DNA of 64,000 nucleotides, taken from Mermis nigrescens. Its lineage: Eukaryota; Nematoda; Enoplea; Mermithida; Mermithidae. Under the pieces are notes generated by a model. The model saw nothing but the letters and a program-made list of their open reading frames with translations. It did not search any database and was not told where the DNA came from. The stretch spans positions 677,251 to 741,250 of the forward strand of contig JAVLUZ010000270.1 of assembly GCA_036768485.1 (NCBI GenBank), in the 5' to 3' direction. Below are positions 12,901-23,151 of the stretch, piece by piece. The first letter of the stretch is position 1, and each line of letters opens with the position of its first letter. The translations under genes were made by a program, and so were the position numbers.

Positions 12901-13225
12901 TGTACAAAAAAACACTGGGTCTACATATCTTTACCGAAGGTCGAGAAACTGTGTTTTATCACACTGGAAGCGCTACCGTGCCATTACCCAAAAATTTGCA
13001 TGTACATAATGTGTAAAGACTTTTGAGAACCATGGACTATCTTTATACGTATGCAAAGGGACCTTGTACAAAAAACACTTGATTAAAACCTCGCATTCGC
13101 TGAAAACGCCACTGACCGAAATTGAGTTTTAAACTTGCAAACTTCGACATTTTTCCACTTTTTATTTATTCTAAATCATTTTTTCTAATTTTTCAAACAG
13201 TAACATTACGCACATTCTTTTTAAG
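9902..13225 (+). other. Gli intron with tandem GTACAAAG repeats
   Basis: A 3.3-kb intron dominated by a repeat with TGTACAAAGA-type borders. Units starting at 12259, 12559 and 12853 are spaced 300 and 294 bases and share blocks such as AATGGCAGAAATTGCAT and ATCGCTACTGTA. Earlier, weaker copies begin near 9950, 10500 and 11340. A mariner-type element interrupts the array at 11562-12254. A perfect copy of the genome's palindrome lies at 12694-12710. A related GTACAAAG fragment recurs at 44090-44170. No gene was seen. Confidence 0.7.
11562..12254. mobile_element. Mariner-type non-autonomous element
   Basis: Terminal inverted repeats of about 75 bases begin CGAGGGTTGTTAATTAAG and end CTTAATTAACAACCCTCG, flanked on both sides by TA. 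A CGAGGGT start, an AAGTT block nearby and TA target duplication are typical of mariner (IS630-Tc1-mariner) ends. The 693-base body encodes no transposase that I can recognise. It is inserted inside a GTACAAAG repeat unit, which reads continuously when the element is skipped. Confidence 0.85.
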
Positions 13226-14421
13226 GGAATCCACCGCCTCCTCCTTCCTCTGAGTCTCCATTCTCGCGTCGCTTAGACAGTCGTACCAGTTCTACGGTTA
13301 GCAACGATCGTCAGACTTTCGATTCCTACGACACCTCTTATCCCGCTGTGAGCGATATTTCTCGACCGAATAGCGCCATTTCTTCAGTAAGTGCCGCGTG
13401 GTACGCCCAGAACAGCCGCGGATCCTTCAGCGTCGACGATTCGAGACCAAATTCCCATCACGCCACTCGAACCTCAACGCCTCTTCCAACGACCGCGCCG
13501 TATCCCGAAGAATATCCCGCACCTAAGCCCCATGAAAATTCGACAAATCACCATCGTTACGGGTTTTACGACGAACGGCGTTTCGCCGACGAAAATCAAA
13601 CCCCCCAATTCTATCCCGCCATTCCACCATCCGAGGAGTGTAATAGTTTGCGGAGCCCTTGCGCCTACCAGCAGAATTTAGACGCCCACCGCCCTCAGCC
13701 TCATTCCACTTTCAATAATTATTCGCACAGCCAGGCACAACGGCAGCTAAACGGACACTGCGGGCGTCCGACGAGCGCCCAGCCGCAACAAACGGAATTT
13801 TACGCCAGTCGACCTTGCCCGCCAGCGACGCCCTCCCGTTGCTATTGCTCAGAGTGCGCAACGATGGCCCACCAACAACAGTCCCAAGATTGCTCATGCT
13901 TTTACCAAAACGACCCGCTTTGCCGTCGCCGATATTTCGCCGGGTCGCGCAACAACAACGCTTCTTTTTATCGCCCAAACGCAGTTTCTCGATCCCCGAA
14001 CGAATACGACGTATCGACCGACGCAGGGCCCGCCCCGGGCTATTATTATCAGTACCGCACTTTGAGCGATACCGCCCCGGGGCCAGATTATCACCCGGAC
14101 GGCGCGGCTAACAATCCGCCGGCGTATTGCGCGTCCCACAGCTACGCTTCGTCTGGTGCGCAGAGTCACGCAGGGAACCAGGTGCCGCAGTATGACCTTC
14201 AGTATGACCTTCGACCTGGCAGAGTTCCAGGCTTGCCGAACTATGCGGACCACGGGCCGCCGCCTTTGCAGCGGCATCAGCGTCACGTTACGTCCGCGCC
14301 TCAGCCGCTTGGCAGATCGTCGCGTGCTCCGAATGCTTATCATCCACAACAAATCGACACGATGCAACGGAACTTGCAAAATTTGACTCTCGAAAATCAG
14401 CACATGCTTCGACGCAGATAA
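13226..14421 (+). CDS. gli: Gli, last exon and stop codon
   Basis: After acceptor CATTCTTTTTAAG the exon stays open for 398 codons to TAA at 14419-14421. It opens with a Pro run, then SPFSRRLDSRTSSTVSN and DSYDTSYPAVSD. These resemble the SRRSS and DSYDP segments C-terminal to the degron in vertebrate GLI2/GLI3. The remainder is Pro/Gln/Ser/Tyr/Asn-rich with many RPNS-like repeats, a pair of Cys-rich patches (CYCSECA, DCSCFYQND) and a short tail LENQHMLRRR. I see no clear acidic activation motif. No AATAAA follows closely. The opposite-strand ORF over this exon is a shadow of its GC-rich composition. Confidence 0.9.
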
Positions 14422-15161
14422 GACGGCCGGCATTTTTTCGCATTTATTTTTTACTTTAAAAATTAACTTTTGGTAGTAATGTCCAGACACGCACATTGAG
14501 GCTTGGGTGTTGTAGACCTTAGATGATCTTGGGGTTTTGGGGATCTAGCCGTTGCAAGTTTTCACTCGTCTCCCGGGAAAAATTTTTAAACCTCAGAATT
14601 TTCGATTCTGCAAAAAAATCGTAGGATAGGTGCTGTTTTAAGCGTTTTTAGCACTCTTTTGGCTCTGTCGAATTTTTAGCAGGCACTTAGCTGGCCTTCT
14701 GAATTGGGGGACTAAAATTTTGAAGTCTTATATCTCGGGAACTACTTGTAAACATGCAAAAATAATGGTTGGTCCAAAAAATTTAACTTGATTTTAAGTA
14801 TATTAAAAATGCTGCATGAAATGATCACACACAGAAAAGTATTAGGTACGGAAAATTTGTAATTCTGCGCAGAGCGTCAGAAAATTTTGTTATATTTATC
14901 ATGCCTCACTCAACTTAAGCTGTTCGGAAGACAAACATACAAAAACAAACCTGGCGTTCCCAAAAATTTTAGGCTTCTTTAAAAGCGTGCTAGAATCTAT
15001 TTTGGCAATTTTTCAACTGCGCTTCATGAATTTTCATCTTTTTCTTTGGATGACCCTTGTATAAAAAAATCGAATTTAAAATCGACGAAATAGTTTTCAC
15101 GCTATTTGAGCATTTATACGATTTTTTTGAGGTCATTTTAGCCCAACTAATTCGCCGCCAG
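14422..15161. other. Gli 3' flank with decayed repeat
   Basis: The first 70 bases are the 3' UTR start of gli. From about 14560 the sequence matches the degenerate repeat family with the TTCGATTCTGCAAAAAAATC block (also at 47600). No further gene is visible. Confidence 0.5.
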
Positions 15162-16187
15162 GCCGGTGTCGTACCTTAAAGTGTCTGTCCGTCCCTTAAA
15201 ATGTCCGGGTCTGCCTTAAAGTGTCCAACTACTGCGTTTGTATTGGTACGTATTATATGCCCACGCACATCGCCTATGAAATATATGTAACTCGTGCACG
15301 TTGCCTTACTGTAGAGTCGATTGGCCAAGCTTGACTATTTTTGGCATTCTCATGAATTTCAATTGGCCAAAAAGTGAAATGGAAAATACAATTATGTTTG
15401 CAACGTCGGTGACGTCATTTAACAAAATTGCCAATCGAATTGATTGCCCAATTGCATTTTCCCTCTTTTTGCCCGTTAAATAATCAATCTTAGTAAATTG
15501 AATGACTTATAATTAATTAAACTCGCCATAAATCAACATGATTTAATTGTTAATTAACTGAACTTGAAAAGTTATCCTTAGTAATTAATTAGACTTCAAT
15601 AAATTAAAGTAAATTAGATAATTACATAAATTAATTAATTAACTTGAAATGCACTTTTAATTAAAAATCAAAATTTAATTAATTAACTCATAATTAATTA
15701 ATTCCTATAGTCTGTTTCACATAAGTTTGAGCATGAATTTGAAGAATTTTTCCGAAAGTAAGCCGACGGATCACGATTATTATATATCTAATCAATGCTA
15801 CAATTGCAATCCGTCAGCTTATTGTCGGACATTGTTTTTAACATTTATGCTCAAACGTGTGTGAAACAGACTATAATTCATTAGCTGAACACTTAACCGA
15901 TTACCTTATGATAAAACAACAAAGTATTCTGATGTTTCTCATAAAGTTTTATCCATCAGCATCAAAAATTGAATAAGACATTAAATAGATTTACGAATTC
16001 AACTCTAGGGGTCTATGGAGGGTTTGTCCATTCCGTTTCACCATGCCCTCGCGCCATTCTCATTCAATCATTTTCTAAGCGTCTTCTCCAATGTATTTAT
16101 GCACTCTGCTATAAATCGGACACTTCATGGTAAACCCGGACAATTTAAGGTAGTGTCCGGCCGAACACTTTAAGGTGTGACACCGGC
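15162..16187. mobile_element. TIR element with GCCGGTGTC ends
   Basis: GCCGGTGTCGTACCTTAAAG at the left and CTTTAAGGTGTGACACCGGC at the right form inverted termini. Both are followed inward by further CTTAAAGTGTCC-like repeats, three on the left and about three on the right. The body is AT-rich, holds a nested MITE (15708-15873) and has no recognisable transposase. No clear target duplication was found, so the superfamily is open. Confidence 0.7.
15708..15873. mobile_element. MITE, TAGTCTGTTTCAC family, intact ends
   Basis: A 166-base element with ends TAGTCTGTTTCACA and TGTGAAACAGACTA, flanked by TA on both sides. It is inserted in the larger 15162-16187 element. An inner inverted pair (GACGGATCACGATT / CAATTGCAATCCGTC region) adds a second stem. 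Confidence 0.8.
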
Positions 16188-16750
16188 TATGTTAAGCATC
16201 TACATATGCCTTTGTATTGAGGATTAACGCGGTTTGAAATCGTATCTTTTCATCCTTTTCCAGAAATATTCTGAACGAATGCTAAAAATAACAGACTGGC
16301 TGAAAATTCGTATCTAAAATGGCATTCGCCGGCGTCGTCAAGAAATAGATTATAATTTAAATGTCTTATTTTAAAATTGTCATGCGATCGACGTTTTTAA
16401 ATGAAGCTTGAAAAATCTAGAACTCAGTGTCACCTGATACATGATAAACTAGAAAATTTGGGCAGAGCGATTGGCTAGAATTAAACTTTGTTTCATTTCT
16501 TTATGTACTTGACCGGTACAAATTAATAGAACAGTCCCAGGATTGAGCTCTAATCATCGAAAGTTCGGTGTTAAGCTCTTCGTAATGGATCAGATACTTT
16601 TTTGCCTACTAAGTGACTTCTGGGATAAATTTTGGAATTTACATTAGATAAGCAATGATGATCATAATGATAAGGTAGATATCGTCAAAGATCATGTTTC
16701 GAATCTGGCTCATTCTAGCTTTTGTACAATATTTTTTACTTTATCTTCAG
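16188..16750. other. Intergenic, nothing recognised
   Basis: AT-rich sequence between two transposable elements. No exon, RNA gene or repeat family could be recognised. Confidence 0.4.
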
Positions 16751-16913
16751 CAGTGGCGGATCTAGGATTTTCCTAAGGGGCGGAACCCTGACTTGGGCGG
16801 AAAAATTAGCCGTTTTAACCCGAAAATCGCTCAAAAATGCTTAATTTTGCGCACTATTTTGGGCCAATGGGGGGGGGGGGGGGGCGGCCGCCCCGCCCCT
16901 AAATCCGCCCCTG
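16751..16913. mobile_element. Small hAT-type MITE (CAGTGGCGGAT ends)
   Basis: A 163-base element starting CAGTGGCGGATCTAGG and ending CCTAAATCCGCCCCTG, with the exact 8-bp target duplication ATCTTCAG at 16743-16750 and 16914-16921. A poly-G tract lies near its right end. A second copy in opposite orientation is at 58538-58704. Confidence 0.9.
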
Positions 16914-16921
16914 ATCTTCAG

Positions 16922-17386
16922 TGTAAGTTTGTCATTGCGTTATGTTCGCGTTTGTATTAGGTTTTTATGTCATAATCTTGCCATTTCAGCATAGATCGAA
17001 TTTAAATGTTCGAATCTCTACAGTTCTTCATTATAAGGTGCGCATAATTTGTGACCAATACAAACATGTCTCCTTTTTTGATAGCGTTTTAACGCATTTT
17101 TAACCACTGTGCCGTATTGTTTTTGACATTTGTAAAATCTAAATTTGTTGTATAATATATTTACGATGCTTCGGCACATTCTGTTTAATTTCTGCCTTAG
17201 ACGAATAATACGCCATGCAAAGTGTATTGTTAACGCAAAATTTTCGCATTTATTTCTTTTTTGTACGATTCGACTGACTTTTTTATGCACCCTAATCATT
17301 GGACGAATTATTTCGAGCTTCGGGTTGACATATTTTTTTAAATCGTTTATATGTATGCCAACACCGAGCCCAAAACAATAGGTAGG
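16922..17386. other. Intergenic, nothing recognised
   Basis: AT-rich sequence with short overlapping ORFs on both strands, none with a recognisable domain. Confidence 0.4.
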
Positions 17387-17394
17387 TACTTACC

Positions 17395-18203
17395 CAGGCC
17401 CGTATCCAGGATTTTATTTCGGGGGGGGGGGGCCGAAAATTTTTGAGACCAGATATCTCGAGAACCATTAGGAGATAGGCGAAAATAAAGACAGTTTTGT
17501 GCGTATCTCGGCGAGCTCTATACAACGGTGAAGAAAAATTTCAACAAAAAAATTAAAAAATTTTCACTTTATTTCATTTTTATATACAGCAAATTTATCA
17601 TTTAAGCTCATTTCTCATCACCTAATCGGCGAATTATTTCTTATCTCTTGCCTTTGTACTTAATCATTGTGCTTTACAGAGAAAAACAATACGAATAATT
17701 AATAATTCGGCGCGAAGCGCCGAAAAAATTGACATGCTCTGCATATCAACCTTAAATTTGAGCGGTTTTGAGCGGACTAGAAGACAAAAAAACATGTATA
17801 AACAATAGATACGGCGCGACGCGCCGGAAAAATTTCATGTTTCCCATGTCATATCTCAAATTTGAGCTGTTTTGAGTGAGCTAGAAGGCAAAAACTATAA
17901 CTAAACAATGAATCCGGCGCACCGCGCTAGAAAAAAATTGACATACTTTCTATGTCTAACTCAAATTTGAGCGATTTTCAGCGGTTTAGAAGACAAAACC
18001 TTACATAAACAATAAATCCGGCGCGAAGCGCCGGAAAATTTTGTGTTTTCTAGCTCAAAAGTATGCTAAAAACCTGCTTTGGCTAAGTTTCAGACCAACT
18101 TCGCCAATTTTTCATTTTTCCCTTTGGGGGACCCTTGGGAAAAACAAAAATTTTTCCCATTTCGGGGGGGGGGCAGGCCCCCCCGCCCCTGGATACGGGC
18201 CTG
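17395..18203. mobile_element. Non-autonomous hAT-type element
   Basis: Perfect 16-base inverted ends CAGGCCCGTATCCAGG / CCTGGATACGGGCCTG and the exact 8-bp target duplication TACTTACC (17387-17394 and 18204-18211). Both sides carry poly-G tracts just inside the ends. The body is a four-unit tandem array described separately. No transposase is present. Confidence 0.92.
17708..18035. repeat. Four ~104-bp tandem units headed by a palindrome
   Basis: Units begin at about 17708, 17812, 17914 and 18018. Each starts with a version of the palindrome CCGGCGCGAAGCGCCGG (third copy degenerate) and continues with AAATTTGAGC, a TTTTGAGCGG-like block, AGAAGACAAAA and AAACAATA. The array is the body of the hAT-type element 17395-18203. 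Confidence 0.85.
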
Positions 18204-18211
18204 TACTTACC

Positions 18212-19419
18212 TATACATACCTGACGTAGTCCGACGGCATTCAATTGCGAATGTGGGCGGACCATACGTGGGGATGCCCCCCAGAATAGCGTGGATAACG
18301 TTATCGAATAACGTTTCAGAATGAAAGTTTTCACTCTTTCTGCCAAAACAATTTTCAAATGGCGTTAATTTCGCGTTTTTATAGCTCAATAATAATGCCA
18401 GTGACGGCCAAACAGTAATTGAACATCACGAAATTTCTTTAAAAGTGCATGAAAGCGGTCAGAAACACGCTATTTTAAGTAAGCTACTGAGGCCCTTCTG
18501 GCTGTCTATGCCAGACCGACCATACTGTACATCTATAGTATGAGACGGTTGCATAGATTTGATCAAGTAGTGTGACCGTCATTTCGTTGAAAATCTTGTA
18601 CTCACATACGTAGTTCGAAAGCGAGTAGTTGATTGTCTCGTTAATTTTTCCGGCTTTGTTAACAGATACATAGATTAGCTATCGATTGCGCAACTTCTGT
18701 GCATGATATGAGATACGGTAAACACGTAGTTTTGCTGCGGAAAAAAATCGTTAGGTACCAACTTTTCATTCCAAAAAGGAATCTCGAACGCATGTCATGA
18801 AGAGACGTGCACGGGGGTGGGATTCTAGACCCCGAAATGAGAAATGTTTTAGGAAAGATGAAGGCCGGAAATGGATCATTTTCTTTTACACTGCGTAAGA
18901 TTAACTAGAAACTCAATTCTCGACCCCTCGATTATGCATCTATGTTACCTACTCTGAACCCTATTTTGTGCATTAGTGATTTTTCATTTACGAGGGTATG
19001 AATCCACCTGACGATACGGGCGAAATCGCAATTTTTCTCAAACTCGGAAAAGGCCTTAAAAATTCGTTATATCATAATGCGCCAGTCCAGGTAGCGTTTT
19101 CGTCGTTCCTGGCCATAGTTTCTAGTGCAATTTTTCGCAAAATTCGAAAATTGATGGAAAACAGTGTCATATTGCCAACTATCGTCCGCCGACAGTGAGG
19201 TGGACCACCCCTTTAGATTCGAGCCACTTACGTATATATTCTAAGACGTTCAAGGTCTGTATCCGGAATGTTTGTAAGCATCAAAAACCTAAATCTAAAA
19301 TCTGGATGTTAGCTTGGATGGTGTATCACAAGAACGGCCAAAACAGTCGATTCACATTCTCTGCAGTTTTTTATAGTCTGTTTCATTTATTCGAGAGCTT
19401 TTAGTCTACTTCTTTTAAG
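18212..19419. other. Intergenic, nothing recognised
   Basis: No gene, RNA or well-defined repeat was recognised. Short ORFs here have no recognisable motif. Confidence 0.4.
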
Positions 19420-19849
19420 GGCTACAGTAAGCGAAATTACTGTAATTCGGCGGATCAGCTCAGTGAGGGCGAGTGGCTGGAATTCTTCCATTCTTAGTGC
19501 AGCAATCCGCCTATATAAATTTAATTTAGGTATTTAATCAGTACTGGGACATACTACAGTAAGCGCGCTAAATAATGAGCTATCGGGCGGAATCGAACCC
19601 AGTTGCTTGCTTCGACACGACAAGCAGACGTTTTTAGTTCGCGGCGTTTCTTAACATTTTAGTCTATTGTGCATAAGTGTCAACTATGGATAAGCTGAAT
19701 GCGCGATTTTTATCTGTATGTTGATTAATTTGTTGGAAGACGAGAATAAATTATGTCGCAAAAACGTTATTGAACAACCCTTCTCTGCTACTAACTACAG
19801 TGAGATCTAGCGAATTACAGTAAATAAGAAAGAAGGGATTACTGTAGCC
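19420..19849. mobile_element. Small TIR element (GGCTACAGTAA ends)
   Basis: GGCTACAGTAA and TTACTGTAGCC are perfect 11-base inverted ends about 430 bases apart. An internal partner pair (ATTACTGTAATTCG near the left, CGAATTACAGTAA near the right) reinforces the symmetry. No coding capacity and no clear target duplication. Confidence 0.65.
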
Positions 19850-19903
19850 TCCGAAAACATCCTGTAGGCTCGCATAAGCGAATATGTGTTTGACTAATGC
19901 ACC

Positions 19904-20053
19904 TAGTTCATTTCACGAAGCCTTGTGCATGGAAATCAATGTCCAGCGATCTAAAGAGCATACTATTGCTGCTTCAGTTTAAAGTATCTTTTTAGTCGAT
20001 TTACATCGACTCAAGAATTGCTGTCCATGCACAAGGATTCGTGAAACAGACTA
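19904..20053. mobile_element. MITE, TAGTCTGTTTCAC family
   Basis: Left end TAGTTCATTTCACGAAG and right end CGTGAAACAGACTA enclose a 150-base hairpin-like sequence with inner arms TTGTGCATGG / CCATGCACAA. A further lone end of this family, TGAAACAGACTAT, lies near 6160 in a Gli intron. Confidence 0.7.
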
Positions 20054-20227
20054 TAGATGTTCCGTTCGTTTTCCTACTGCGTGGCTCGTAATTCAAAATT
20101 TGAAAGAGGGGTAGGAGTAAATTCAAAAGATTCTCTCAAGAGGATTTTTCGTGATTTGACCCCCTTGCAATACCATAGTGCATGCATCATTCCTACCATT
20201 TATTAAGCCGGACACGGATGGTTTGAG

Positions 20228-21295
20228 TGTAAATGTTGGCGAGTTCGATCTGGGTCTAAAGAATCATCACAGATACGAACCGTACTAACATTCACCCTGC
20301 GAGATTTACCTAGGTACGTAGGTACTTAAGTCTGCGCTTAGTGCTGGCCCCGATCGCGCGGCACTGGATGGCTTTCGATCTTTGGACCCTTACAGACCTT
20401 ACGGCTTCGATCCCCTCAGCCCTAATATTGCTGGCTGCTTTTCGTCGGGTGATCTCAGCAGCTACGCCCTAAGACCTAAGGCTACCTACCTAGTCTCGGA
20501 ATTTGCCGCGGAGGTCAGTTGACCTATCTCAAGCTCAAGTTGTTATTTAACTTATTTTCAATCAGTGCCTTGAACGAAATGTTTTTGGTTCCTAATTTGT
20601 GTAGCACGCTGAACAATGAAAACAACAACAACGAGCTCTATGCTGATCAATCATCCCTAAAGATTAAATAATATTTTTGATCGATTTTTTGGCTTGAGAA
20701 ATAAAATATGATTTTCGAATAAAATAAGCTATCATACGGAATTTACCTATCAGTCCACTAAAACGGGTGGAAGTCCTCGACGAAGGGATGTAGCCGACCT
20801 TACCCTCGGTATAGCCAGAAACCACTGGGTAGGTTTTTTCTATGTATTTATTCGACGAAGAAATCACGGCCTATAGCCGGACAAAAGCAAAAGAAAAACG
20901 AAAACGTACGGAATATGTCGACGTACGACTGGCTAACGAAAAGCAAAAACGCCAGACTACTCTACAACGTTAAGTACACTGGCCTCAAGGGCCATTACAG
21001 TAAAATAAAACAACGATCAATTTAACGTAATACTGAAATGACTTTTATCTCAGATCGAATGTTCTCGATTACACAAGCGGTATGCATGAAACAATTACTA
21101 TTATCATACACTTAACTCTACGATACCGGACAAGTATCTAATTGTTTTTTATTGTTGAAAATTTGGGGAAATAATGGGAAGACCGAAGGCATAGCCCACA
21201 GTGCACCGTCATAGACAGCTACTAGTATTGGCTATGTAATGGCTATCGCGAACTGCTAAGGCAGGTTCGCCTACCGTGTAACTCTCGCAGTTACA
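20228..21295 (-). repeat. 3' LTR of the Gypsy-type element
   Basis: A 1068-base partner of 34051-35117. After the first ~190 bases I see no difference between the two over roughly 880 bases. The short ORF inside it (20664-20867) is present identically in both LTRs and is not a gene. Confidence 0.95.
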
Positions 21296-21306
21296 CTCCC
21301 CCACGT
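21296..21306 (-). promoter_or_regulatory. Candidate polypurine tract
   Basis: Immediately upstream (sense) of the 3' LTR the sequence reads ACGTGGGGGAG, a purine run abutting TGTAA. This is the expected plus-strand primer position in an LTR retrotransposon. Confidence 0.65.
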
Positions 21307-22095
<789 letters not shown>

Positions 22096-23151
22096 TTAAT
22101 AACGATCCTGATAATTGGCCTTCGAGCCATACGGTTTTCCACGACGTCGTTGACGTTGGAAATATTCCTGATCCGATTCCAGTTCGCGACGCGTATTCGA
22201 ACGCTCACGATATTGGTATGGTGATTGCCTACGCCCATACATGTGTTGGCGTAGGCGTCGATGTGGGTCGACTGGTCGATCATCGTCCTCAAAGTCATCG
22301 TCGTCCTCGTAGTCGTCCGCGTAACGACGCGGTATAGATTGCACCGGAGTAAATAATTGCTCCGGCGTGAAGCCATACGATTGTTCACGTGAAGGTTCGC
22401 GTGGACGCTGTTGTTGTTGAGTAACAGGCCACGGTTTCGGCAAAAGTGGACCCGGTCGAGGTTGTGGCTGATAACCCCCGGTGGCTGGTTGGCTTTGTTC
22501 CAACGGAGAGCGATACGATTGATCCCATTGCTGCCGTTGACGGGATTGTGACCGGTCCCGATGAGTTCCGCGGTTCGACTGTGGTTGGCGGCAATATTCG
22601 TAAGGCTGCTGCTGTCGCGAGCGCGACAGATGACCAGCATCGGCCTGTGAATACGCCTCGGAACGCTCACGCGATTCCGTAAAATGCTGTTGTTGCCGCG
22701 GTTGGGTTTGCGGTCTTGTATATTGCTGTATATGCGGTTTTACTTGCGTTTGCTGTTGTGCTTGCGATTGTGAACGGTGATGCGTTTCAGCATAGCGTTG
22801 CCGGGATGATTGCGGTTCTTGCCGCCTCGATCCCTTTGGGCCTAAACGCGCTTTTAATTTAGCTGCAACTTCAGCTTGAACGAGTCTTCTGACTCGTTGC
22901 TTTTCCAAATTTTTCAGTCGACGCAAAGCGTGTTCGGACTTGGTGTCATAAAATCGATTCAATTTCGCCTTATGTTCGTCTTCTGGCATACGACAAACCT
23001 CGGAAGCTTCAGTAAGAGAACCGGCGGCGCGTAATTTCGTCACACGCCGTGGCATTTCCGTAGCCAAATTCTCACGATCGCGTTTCTCGATCGTCATGCG
23101 TGTTCTACGCATTTCAATTTGTGCTTCCAAAGAAAGGTCGACTTCTGGCAA
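22096..23151 (-). CDS. Basic Gln/Arg-rich ORF of the retrotransposon (ORF3 C-terminal part)
   Basis: A 351-codon ORF overlapping the end of the exonuclease ORF by 58 bases in another frame. The first ~110 residues are charged and predicted helical (repeated EKR, RRLKNLEKQRVRR). The rest is low-complexity, rich in Gln, Arg, Ser, Tyr and Pro, with an acidic patch DDYEDDDDFEDDD near residue 280. In this frame the sequence upstream of the first Met stays open and similarly basic. It is therefore likely the natural C-terminal extension of the exonuclease protein, split by an indel or a programmed shift. The basic low-complexity tail suggests nucleic-acid binding, which is inference. I recognise no family. 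Confidence 0.7.
   Translation of the reverse strand: MPEVDLSLEAQIEMRRTRMTIEKRDRENLATEMPRRVTKLRAAGSLTEASEVCRMPEDEHKAKLNRFYDTKSEHALRRLKNLEKQRVRRLVQAEVAAKLKARLGPKGSRRQEPQSSRQRYAETHHRSQSQAQQQTQVKPHIQQYTRPQTQPRQQQHFTESRERSEAYSQADAGHLSRSRQQQPYEYCRQPQSNRGTHRDRSQSRQRQQWDQSYRSPLEQSQPATGGYQPQPRPGPLLPKPWPVTQQQQRPREPSREQSYGFTPEQLFTPVQSIPRRYADDYEDDDDFEDDDRPVDPHRRLRQHMYGRRQSPYQYRERSNTRRELESDQEYFQRQRRRGKPYGSKANYQDRY

Noticed and set aside
13894..14496. A 200-codon minus-strand ORF over the last Gli exon
   Set aside because: Arg-rich antisense shadow of a GC-rich coding exon; the + frame has the Gli features and phase agreement.
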